A DNA stretch of 33,007 bases from an uncultured Desulfocapsa sp. GTDB lineage: Bacteria; Desulfobacterota; Desulfobulbia; Desulfobulbales; Desulfocapsaceae. The notes under the pieces were generated by a model, which was not told the DNA's origin, made no database searches, and saw nothing but the letters and a program-made list of their open reading frames with translations. The stretch is from assembly GCA_947311475.1 (NCBI GenBank), contig CAMZLK010000031.1:1-33007 (forward strand), in the 5' to 3' direction. Below are positions 8,763 to 16,200 of the stretch, piece by piece (the stretch's first letter is position 1; each line of letters starts with the position of its first letter). The translations under genes and the position numbers were made by a program.

Positions 8763-8778
8763 GTCTCAATAAAGAGAC
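8763..8778. promoter_or_regulatory. GTCTC-AATAAA-GAGAC palindrome, copy 2
   Basis: Perfect 5-bp arms around AATAAA, 116 bases downstream of copy 1 measured arm to arm. Neither a terminator U-run nor a gene end is nearby, so an operator or enhancer site is more likely than a terminator. Confidence 0.45.
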
Positions 8779-8949
8779 TCGTAAAACCACACCAAATCAA
8801 TACGTTCCACAAAAAGGATAAAAAACTGTCTTCTTCAGGAGACACATTCTTCAAATTTCACACATCCTCTCCAGAAAAAATCATCTGCCAGCATAAATAC
8901 GAAATTTCCCCCTTTAAAACATGTTTGCATCTGCCAAGCACTAGCTGTT

Positions 8950-8971
8950 ATATGTTATCATATTAACATAT
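8950..8971. promoter_or_regulatory. 22-bp palindromic operator candidate
   Basis: ATATGTTA and TAACATAT form perfect 8-bp arms around TCATAT. The two half-sites are 14 bases apart start to start, compatible with a dimeric helix-turn-helix regulator. It lies 43 bases upstream of the sigma-54-like sequence. Confidence 0.4.
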
Positions 8972-9013
8972 TACCTCATTTTCTCAACGGAACACGGGAA
9001 GAAGCTTTCAAAC

Positions 9014-9029
9014 TGGCATGGAAAATGCT
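9014..9029 (+). promoter_or_regulatory. Possible sigma-54 promoter
   Basis: TGGCATGGAAAATGCT keeps the invariant GG-N10-GC of -24/-12 promoters and most of TGGCAC-N5-TTGC. It lies about 120 bases before the gene at 9148. The palindromes at 8645 and 8763 would sit at enhancer distance. One match in a 500-bp region is weak evidence. Confidence 0.3.
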
Positions 9030-9098
9030 ACAAGAATAAGCAGAAGCAGATTCCTTTGGTGGTATTCACACTAACAAAGGAAACTGTAAACAGTTTAT

Positions 9099-9113
9099 GT
9101 CTCAATAACGAGA
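9099..9113. promoter_or_regulatory. GTCTC-AATAAC-GAGA palindrome, copy 3
   Basis: This third copy has a 4-bp perfect stem (TCTC/GAGA), with the fifth pair lost. It lies 34 bases before the start codon of the small exported protein and could be an operator or a leader hairpin. Confidence 0.4.
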
Positions 9114-9147
9114 TGCTTTATTATCTGATTAACTAGAGGAAATTAAA

Positions 9148-9408
9148 ATGAAAAAGTTACTTCTTGCAGTTCTGGCATGCGCTTTCATCGCAGGTCCCGC
9201 CTTTGCCAATGAGTTTAAGGTAGAGCAAACAATGTTGCTCAACAAAATCACCATGAAGATGGATACATTTAAAGACGACGCAAACAAAACAGATTTTTTG
9301 ACCCAGAAAAAAGCCTGTGTTGAAAAAGCCGCTGATCTTGATGGATTGAAAGAATGTGTTGCCAAATTCAGCCCTGATCAGATGAAAGCCATGGACGCCC
9401 CCAAATAG
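9148..9408 (+). CDS. Small exported protein of unknown function
   Basis: I do not recognise this 86-residue protein. The first 20 residues form a clear signal peptide: MKK, a hydrophobic core, and an AFA cleavage site before NEFKVEQ. The mature part, about 66 residues, is charged and probably helical. Two cysteines spaced 14 apart (KKACVEK and KECVAKF) could form a disulfide that pins two helices, as in small periplasmic chaperone-like or metal-binding proteins. A GAGGAAATT ribosome binding site lies just before the ATG. It stands alone between an elaborate upstream region and a strong hairpin at 9450, which suggests a separately regulated transcript. Confidence 0.85.
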   Translation: MKKLLLAVLACAFIAGPAFANEFKVEQTMLLNKITMKMDTFKDDANKTDFLTQKKACVEKAADLDGLKECVAKFSPDQMKAMDAPK

Positions 9409-9449
9409 TTAGATGTTCGGCAAATAGTCCTTCTCTTCATCTCCCCTCG

Positions 9450-9483
9450 CCAGGGCGGTTTAAATATTTTTAAACTGTCCTGG
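9450..9483 (+). terminator. Strong hairpin after the small exported protein gene
   Basis: CCAGGGCGGTTTAAA pairs over 15 positions (two G-U pairs) with TTTAAACTGTCCTGG around TATT. It lies 41 bases after the stop. There is no U-run after it, so it may be a 3'-end stabiliser or a factor-dependent terminator. Confidence 0.6.
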
Positions 9484-9696
9484 CCCTCATCTGAGCCGCC
9501 ATCCACTCCAACAGTTCCGGCAATTTTTTGCTTACACAAGACCATCTTGTCCCAAAATGCCTTCTTTCACAAACTCATCTTCAGAATTAAAAAAGAACAG
9601 CCGTAATATCACACATATGACTGTGCTTATTTTGGAGATTTCTTCGACTTTGATCAGGTCGTGCATGCTCCGTAATGCCCATCCTCGGACAAGCTC
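9484..9696. other. Gene-free spacer
   Basis: I see no gene here. The last 21 bases (about 9676-9696) match the end of the left-edge MITE-like element (CTCGGACAAGCTC) and directly abut repeat copy B, so two repeat families meet at this point. Confidence 0.5.
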
Positions 9697-9833
9697 CTAA
9701 CGCAGGTGAACTGCAAGTAAGTGCCTCGAAGGTTTCTCTTCGTTCGCTATCTGGTGCTTATGCTTATAATTTGAGTTTGAAACACTTCGATTTTCTTGTT
9801 TTTTAATACAGCTTTTCAGGAGTAAGGCACTAA
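9697..9833 (+). repeat. Stop-codon-associated repeat, copy B (long form)
   Basis: This 137-bp copy runs from CTAACGCAGGTGAACTGC to AAGGCACTAA. It has the small end hairpin GCAG-GTGAA-CTGC, an extra hairpin (CGAAG...CTTCG) found only in the long form, and a central TTTGAGTTTGAAAC. Its CTAA end supplies the TAG stop of the dehydratase gene on the minus strand. Confidence 0.9.
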
Positions 9834-10828
9834 AGCCCCTGCTTAAAACCAGGAAGCCCATAGGCTTTTTCAATCTCTTCTGATGATGCATTGGCGCCAC
9901 TACACTGCAAAACAACCTTTTTCCCCTTTAATTTCTCTTTCAATTGTATTGCAGCCATAAGAGTTGATGCACCGGCACCTTCAACAAAATTTTGGGTATA
10001 ATACCCTGCCAGCGCTATTCCTTTGTAAATTTCTGATTCTGAGAGGAGTACAAAATCAGTCAGGTTATCTTTATAGATCTCAAATGGTATCTCATACCCG
10101 GTACCAGTCGCAAAACCTCCTGCGAAAGTTGTATTCTCAGCTCTTTGGATGGCTCCCGCTTTCCACGACAAATAGGCTGCGCAAGAACTCTCTGCCTGGA
10201 CTGCATAGATTTCAATGCCAGGAGAAATTGCTTTTAGCACAGTCACTGCCGCAGCTGCCTCGCTTCCAGCTCCAATGGGCACAATAACTGCTTCTACATC
10301 AGGAAGTGCTTCTATAATTTCCAAAAACTCCGTGCCTACACCGTTTATTAAATGGGGTTCATTGGCGGGATGTACATAGTAGAACGCCCGCTCGCCTGCA
10401 AGCTTCTCAACAACTTTGGAGGATTCCTCAAAGGTCGTACCTGCTTCTATAAGCTCGGCACCGGCTTCTTGAATCTTCCGGTTTTTTGCAGGATTATTAT
10501 TAACAGGCACCACAACCACCGCAGTAAGACCAAACCAGGAAGCTGAAGCAGCAACAGAAATACCATGATTTCCAGTTGAAAAAGTGATCACTCCCTCCAC
10601 TCCTGCCTGTTTGAGATTGTGCATTAAATTTATGCCGCCACGCACCTTGAAAGAGCCGGTTGGGTTATGGTTCTCATGCTTGATATAAATTTGCGAACCC
10701 AGCACACTTGACAAACCTTCATAGTGAGTCAAATGGCTGGGAAGAAGGTATTGATAGACCGGTTTTTTGGCCTTGATCGCACCTGCAAGGGACACCGGAC
10801 AATTAGCGTTAGATTGCATAAATAACAC
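9830..10828 (-). CDS. PLP-dependent threonine/serine dehydratase
   Basis: The 332-residue fold-type II PLP enzyme has the lysine motif HNPTGSFKVRGG (Schiff-base Lys near residue 60), GNHGISVAAS, and the phosphate-binding loop GAGSEAAAAV. This is the family of catabolic threonine/serine dehydratases, which deaminate hydroxyamino acids to 2-oxo acids. No C-terminal ACT regulatory domain is present, so it is unlike biosynthetic IlvA. The frame opens with GTG at 10828; the ATG at 10819 is an equally likely start. It is the last of three minus-strand genes after a receiver protein and a histidine kinase. Related enzymes acting on hydroxyectoine breakdown products or on D-serine cannot be excluded. 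The stop codon lies in repeat copy B. Confidence 0.85.
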   Translation of the reverse strand: MLFMQSNANCPVSLAGAIKAKKPVYQYLLPSHLTHYEGLSSVLGSQIYIKHENHNPTGSFKVRGGINLMHNLKQAGVEGVITFSTGNHGISVAASASWFGLTAVVVVPVNNNPAKNRKIQEAGAELIEAGTTFEESSKVVEKLAGERAFYYVHPANEPHLINGVGTEFLEIIEALPDVEAVIVPIGAGSEAAAAVTVLKAISPGIEIYAVQAESSCAAYLSWKAGAIQRAENTTFAGGFATGTGYEIPFEIYKDNLTDFVLLSESEIYKGIALAGYYTQNFVEGAGASTLMAAIQLKEKLKGKKVVLQCSGANASSEEIEKAYGLPGFKQGL

Positions 10829-10872
10829 GTCTTTTTTTGATTATGGATACCTGAGAAAAACAGCCAAAGTAT

Positions 10873-12366
10873 TCACCCATTGTCGCAAGTCTCACCATCC
10901 GGTTTTCCAGCTGGCAGAAAAATACGAAACTCTGTGCCTTCTCCTTCCATTGACTCAACTTCAATGGACCCACCATGTTTATGGATGATGGAATGAACGA
11001 TGGCCAACCCCAGGCCGGTACCCTGGTCAGCACCAAGAATTTTGGTTGTAAAATAAGGATCAAAAATTCTATCGAGATTTTTTGCAGCTATGCCACAACC
11101 GTAATCTCTTATACTGAAAAAAACATACTGCCCAGGGGTTAATTTACTGTTTCCGGGATGGTTGATATTGTCCGCTGCAATATCGATATAGCCGCCATCG
11201 GGCATGGCCTGTCTTGCATTACTGATTAAATGCTGGATCACTTGACTAATTTGCGTACTGTCACATTTTACGGGACATAGTTTTTCTACCATGGAAAATC
11301 TACAGCTGACATCCGAATTTTTCAGTTTACACTTACAATTCTCTTCAAAAATACTTTCCAGTTTAGCTTCCTGTATTAAGGGTGTGTTCTTCTTTGATAG
11401 CGTGAGCAGTTTACTGGTAAGCGCCTGGGCCTGCATCCCGGCCTTCTGTGCTTGCTGAAGAAGAGCTACGGCCTGATCATCCGAATCAAGCAGTAGAGTC
11501 GATAGCTGAATATTACCAAGTACAGCTGTTAAAATATTGTTAAAATCATGGGCAATTCCACCGGCAAGCACCCCAACTGACTCAAACTTCTTCAGTTTCA
11601 GCATCTCAGCTTCCATGCTTTTAGTCTCAGTTATATCGCGAAAGTACCAGATCCTACCAAGATACTTAGCATCGGCATCATAAAGTGGAGAAGAGTAACG
11701 TTCAAAAACTCTTCCATTTGTAAGCGGCAGAAGCTCAAGACTTGTCTCCTCAGGATGATCATACAGATATTGAACACGGCTGATAAAGGCATCCGGATCT
11801 ACCAACTGATCAAGAATTTTCCTGATCTGAATTTCATCATCATGGAGTGCTGCGATCCTTGAAGAAATACTCCACATTCTATGGAAACGATCATTGGTGA
11901 GAATAATTTTGTTATCAGGATTAACCACCAGAATACCATCCCGACTGGTCTCAAGCTGACTTTGCAGAATAGCATTATTGGAATGTTCGCTGGAATAGCC
12001 ACGATTCCTGAGCAACATTCCAAGATACTCTTCCTGTTTCGAAGGAACATGAAAAACGGAAAGATCGACATCATAATATGAAGAATCCTGATGCTGCATT
12101 CGAATTGCACGAACAGGAGGTGTAAAGCTTGCAGTAAGATTTTGCATATCTCTTTCGACACCATGGACATCGTCTGGATGAATGAAAGAGAAAATAGGGG
12201 TATTTAAAATTTCATTTTCAGGAAATCCCAACAAGTTTTCACTCGCAGGATTGGCATGGATGATCATGCCATCTGTGTCTAATAAATAGCTGACATCAAA
12301 CGATATTGCAACAGAAGCCTTTTCCAGGGCCTCCAGGGGAAGAGAAGCCGATTGAAGATCCATCAT
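10873..12366 (-). CDS. PAS-domain sensor histidine kinase
   Basis: The 497-residue kinase has no obvious membrane segment and so is probably cytoplasmic. Two or more PAS domains precede the kinase core: one around residues 20-130 (LLDTDGMIIHANPASENLLG), another around 140-250 (ILVVNPDNKIILTNDRFHRMW). The phosphoacceptor His is in GVLAGGIAHDFNNILTAVLG. The ATPase domain has NARQAMPDGG (N box), DYGCGI and GTGLGLAIVHSI (G boxes). The HDFNN type of H box is common in NtrB-like kinases whose partner gene may be distant. I chose ATG 12366; two GTG codons at 12375 and 12372 are alternatives. The receiver gene upstream on the same strand, separated by repeat copy C, is a plausible partner. Confidence 0.9.
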   Translation of the reverse strand: MMDLQSASLPLEALEKASVAISFDVSYLLDTDGMIIHANPASENLLGFPENEILNTPIFSFIHPDDVHGVERDMQNLTASFTPPVRAIRMQHQDSSYYDVDLSVFHVPSKQEEYLGMLLRNRGYSSEHSNNAILQSQLETSRDGILVVNPDNKIILTNDRFHRMWSISSRIAALHDDEIQIRKILDQLVDPDAFISRVQYLYDHPEETSLELLPLTNGRVFERYSSPLYDADAKYLGRIWYFRDITETKSMEAEMLKLKKFESVGVLAGGIAHDFNNILTAVLGNIQLSTLLLDSDDQAVALLQQAQKAGMQAQALTSKLLTLSKKNTPLIQEAKLESIFEENCKCKLKNSDVSCRFSMVEKLCPVKCDSTQISQVIQHLISNARQAMPDGGYIDIAADNINHPGNSKLTPGQYVFFSIRDYGCGIAAKNLDRIFDPYFTTKILGADQGTGLGLAIVHSIIHKHGGSIEVESMEGEGTEFRIFLPAGKPDGETCDNG

Positions 12367-12508
12367 GCACACCACGTGTAAAATATTGAATGCGTAAATT
12401 TACAATAACTTACAAGGAGTGTATGTGGAATAAATAAATCATGCAAGAAAACATACAAAAAAAAGTTGATTCTTATGAACCTAACGTTCAGTGGCCGTGC
12501 GCAAGTAC

Positions 12509-12620
12509 TTAACGCAGGTAAACTGCAAGTAAGTGCCTTGTTACCTATGCCAATAATTTGAGTTTGAAACACTTTTTATTTTCTTGTTTTTATTACAGCT
12601 TTTCAGGAGTAAAGCACTAA
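12509..12620 (+). repeat. Stop-codon-associated repeat, copy C (short form)
   Basis: The 112-bp short form starts TTAACGCAGGTAAACTGC and ends AAAGCACTAA. The CTAA end gives the TAG stop of the receiver gene. Just outside it lies TCCGCGTTAG (12621-12630), the complement of the family's other terminus, so the receiver gene ends in what looks like the scar of another copy. Confidence 0.85.
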
Positions 12621-13036
12621 TCCGCGTTAGTAAATTCATCGAGTTCTGCCTGTAAGGCAGCCATCCTGATCGGTTTACTTAGAAACGGCACCTTGTGTGC
12701 AGAGCAAAGGTCACTCAACTCAGGAGAAAAATTGCCGGAACAAAAAAGAAATCGTTTACAAATTGAAGCATCTATTACACTCAGAATTTTAAACAAGCCT
12801 ATGCCATTTAAAGTAGGCATATCAACATCGGAAATAACCGCATCAAAACGTTGACCAGCTATTTTCAGCAAAGCTTCATGACCATCATTTGCCAGACTAA
12901 CCTCAGCCTTTCTTTCGAAAAGGTTCTTGAACAAATTAAGAATGAAGATATCATCATCCACAAACAAGTAATGAGGCAGTGAAGATTTAGAGGAGTTCGG
13001 TTCAATCTGATCAGATTTTTTCATTGGAGATTTCAA
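12617..13036 (-). CDS. Single-domain response regulator (receiver only)
   Basis: The 139-residue product is a CheY-like receiver with no output domain. Visible key residues are the acidic pair in YLFVDDDIF, the phosphoacceptor Asp in VISDVDMP, the switch Ser in FLFCSGN and the Lys in LSKPI. A 20-residue polar N-terminal extension precedes the fold. The frame begins with TTG at 13036, which has AAGGAAAAA about 8 bases upstream; ATG 13024 is the alternative. The last residues (FTNAD) are encoded by sequence resembling a repeat end. Lying upstream of the PAS kinase on the same strand, it may take phosphate from it or form part of a relay. Confidence 0.85.
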   Translation of the reverse strand: MKSPMKKSDQIEPNSSKSSLPHYLFVDDDIFILNLFKNLFERKAEVSLANDGHEALLKIAGQRFDAVISDVDMPTLNGIGLFKILSVIDASICKRFLFCSGNFSPELSDLCSAHKVPFLSKPIRMAALQAELDEFTNAD

Positions 13037-13179
13037 GACAATTTTTCCTTTTGTTCACGGATATGCTAGTATTACTAACACCTTTGGCACAAACACGATA
13101 TTATAAAAATAATAGCTTTTCCAAGCAATTAAATCCATATCACCTTACGCCAATTGTGAATGTTTTCGTGCCACTTTTC

Positions 13180-13211
13180 GGGAATTTTTCCCAAAAGAGG
13201 CAATACCTCTT
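13180..13211. promoter_or_regulatory. Two adjacent palindromes upstream of the hybrid regulator
   Basis: GGGAA-TTT-TTCCC (13180-13192) is followed by AAGAGG-CAATA-CCTCTT (13195-13211), ending 30 bases before the ATG at 13242. They could be an operator pair, possibly for the AraC domain of the downstream protein, or leader hairpins. Confidence 0.4.
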
Positions 13212-13241
13212 AGCGATACATTTTTACCAGGATATCTACAT

Positions 13242-16200
13242 ATGCCTTTATATTTTACCAAAGAAAAGCAGATTACAATTTCACACCTTCTGTTTCTGCT
13301 CTTACTTGCCTGGGGAACCTGCGCATGTGCCGCATTAGCACCAGTGTCCTTTAACAACGTCTCATCCACTGAAGGGCTTCCTCAAAACACGGCTCGTGTT
13401 TTACTGCAGGATAGAAGCGGTTTTGTCTGGGTAGGCACCGAAGATGGACTTGTTCGTTTTGACGGCTATTCGATGAAATCCTTCCGAAAACAACATGACA
13501 ACCCTGCCAGCCTTTCTGACAATTACATCTCTTCTCTGGCAGAAAGCAGGGATGGCCGGATATGGGCTGGTACCATGGGAGGAGGATTAAATGTAATCAA
13601 TCCGCAAAGTGGTGAGGTTAGACGCCTGAAAATCCTGCCCTCGTCAGATATATTGAGTATTGTTCAGGCTCCCGAACAAAATGAACTCTGGCTCGGTACT
13701 GATTCAGGGCTATACCTACTGAATATCTCATCGGATAATACTCTCAATGGAGCTAAAACAGCGAATCTGAACAGATCCATACTCACACAAATTCCGTTAT
13801 TGCTGCCGGATGGAACCCCCATGGAAAATTCAGTTACCGGCATTGCACTTCAGGACAAAAACATCTGGTTTTCCACTCGCGGTAAAGGTATCGGCCATTA
13901 CAAAAGAAAAGACAAATCTGTTACCTGGTATCTGCCCGGTAACCTTGGGCTGCAGGATGACACGTTTAACACAATAACATCGGATTCAAATGGGACTATC
14001 TGGGCCGGAGGACAAAACCATGGACTGGTACAGATCATTCGCAATGCAGATGAAATCCTTTTTAAACACTATAACAAAGAAAACAACGTACTCGCTGCAA
14101 ATGACGTCATGGCAATAGCCGGTGGCGAGAACGGTAAGCTATGGATTGGAACCTGGGGTGGAGGAGTCGCCCTATTCAACCCTGAAAATGGTACATCCGA
14201 ACTCCATCGAAAAAAGATCGGTGATCCTCACTCCCTAGCCAGTGATATTGTAATGGATATCCTTACCACCCGGGATGGGCAAGTATGGATAGGAACCTTT
14301 GATCACGGCATCTGCTGGTTTGACCCAGAAGCGCCCTTTCATTCCTACAGACCGACACCAAACAGAGAAGGAGGGCTTCCTGGAAACCTTATCTGGTCCT
14401 TTGCATCAGAACACGCAAACAAACTTTGGATTGGCACCAATAAAGGCCTTACCCGTTTAAATCTGGATTCCCATGAGTATGATATTCCCAAAAATATTCA
14501 GCCGACTGTTTTATGGGACAGTGTGCGGAAAGATGATATCCGTGCCATCCTCGCCGACGATGACTATTTATGGATTGCCGCAAGGCACAGCGGCCTGGTT
14601 CGACTGTCTCTCTCCACAGCAACACTTACTCCCATCACCAATCTGCTCAAACCGGGAAACAAATTAACTCACTCTTATATCAGAGTCATGATGAAAGACA
14701 GCCATGGATATCTCTGGTTTGGTGCAACAAAAGGTTTAAACAGATTTGATCCGAAACGTGGCGAACTCATTAACTTTATGCCAGACAAGGAGGTAAAACT
14801 TTCTCTTCCTCACCACCGGATTCGGGCCTTATTTGAAGACAGTAAAGGACACATCTGGGTGGGAACAAGTTTAGGTCTCATGCAGATCAATCGAAAAGGA
14901 GTGCCCATACAGGTTTGGCAACATACTTCTTCTGATGGAGCATCAAAACAACTCCTTGCAGGAAACGGGATCCGAGGGATTGGCGAGGATTTTCTTGGTC
15001 GGCTCTGGATCGCCACAGAAGGAGGCATATCTATTATCGACCAAAACACACGAAAATTCAATGCACTACACGAGAAAAACGGACTTCCAAGTAACGCTGC
15101 ATACTGTGCAATCCCTGTAGAACAATATATGTGGGTAAGTACCCTGCACGGATTGGCTCGTATCGATATCAGAACTCTTCAGGTTGAAAACTATTACAGT
15201 TCAGATGGTCTTCCGGATAACGAATTTAATTTCAACGCCTGGCACAAGCTCAACGATGGCCGTCTGGTTTTCGGAACACTGTCCGGCTTCACCATATTCT
15301 CTCCATCGCTGGTTCCGGGGCCGGAAAAATCTCGTCCAGCCCCCCCATTACGACTGCAGACGTATATCTTTAAAAAGAATAAAACACGGATTCCTGTGTC
15401 AGCGCAAGATGCACCTGTGACTGTGGGCTGGAAGAATAACCACATTGCTTTTGAGTACAGTGCGTTGCACTTTGGAGGCAATGCTTCAGTTTCCTATGAT
15501 GCCCTATTGCAGGGAGTTGATAAAAATTGGAACAGTGTCGGGAATCAGCGCCTGGCAAGCTACTCAGGTCTGGCACCCGGCCACTATACTTTTCAGATTC
15601 GTGCACAGGATACACATGGTCAGTGGCAGACAGAAACAGCCCCACTCCATTTCACCGTTACTCCTCCACCATGGCAAACACTCTGGGCTTACGCGCTTTA
15701 CGCTGTATCATTGGCAGGTTTTCTACTCCTGGCAGCCATGCTGTACAATCGTCGTTTACGTAATCGGGCTACAACTCTTCAGTTACTGGTTGCCGAACGT
15801 ACTGCTGAACTGGAAGAATCAAGCCTGCATCTGGCAGACAAAAACAGAACCCTTGACCGATTGATGAAAGCACGGGAACGTCTCTTCCATGCACTCTCCC
15901 ACGAAATCCGCACGCCACTTGCCGTAATAATGTCAGTTTTGGAATCTGTGCACCATAACGATTCCGGGGCCACTGTTAAAATCCCCATGGCACGGCAGAG
16001 TGCAAAGCGATTGGACAGACTGCTCGACAATATCCTTGACCTCTCCTGTCAGAAGAAAGATGCGTTACAGAACAACACTCCTTTTCAGGTACAAACAGTA
16101 CTCGATGAGGCAACAATCCCTTACGAGTTACAGGCACAAGCCGAGGGTAAGACCATGTTCATTGAAAGTCATCTGGGAGACGCCTGGCTTGCCCTTCCCG

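Larger units (their letters stand above)
8619..9147. other. 529-bp gene-free region with operator-like palindromes
   Basis: No credible gene is visible. The region holds three spaced copies of GTCTCAA-N-AA-N-GAGA(C), a 22-bp palindrome, a GG-N10-GC sequence and the hairpin AAACTG-TAAA-CAGTTT at 9081-9096. All lie before the small exported protein gene at 9148. The hairpin at 8645-8664 could also act as the mtaD terminator, but no U-run follows it. Confidence 0.5.

Noticed and set aside
8645-9113. A degenerate CRISPR array from the three GTCTC repeats.
   Set aside because: Units are only 16-20 bp, self-palindromic, unevenly spaced (116 and 336 bases), and no cas genes are present.
10803-10815. 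GCGTTAG at the dehydratase 5' end as another repeat terminus.
   Set aside because: Only 7 bases match and the adjoining end hairpin (GCRG...CYGC) is missing; it is inside the coding sequence.
9697-12630. Integron attC sites: the repeats lie after stop codons and contain GTTAG/CTAAC ends and internal palindromes.
   Set aside because: The two termini are not consistently RYYYAAC and GTTRRRY, the associated genes are housekeeping genes in both orientations, and no integrase is visible.
13100-13120. A sigma-54 promoter (TTGGCACAAACACG) before the hybrid regulator.
   Set aside because: The -24 half looks right, but there is no GC at the required 10-base spacing.
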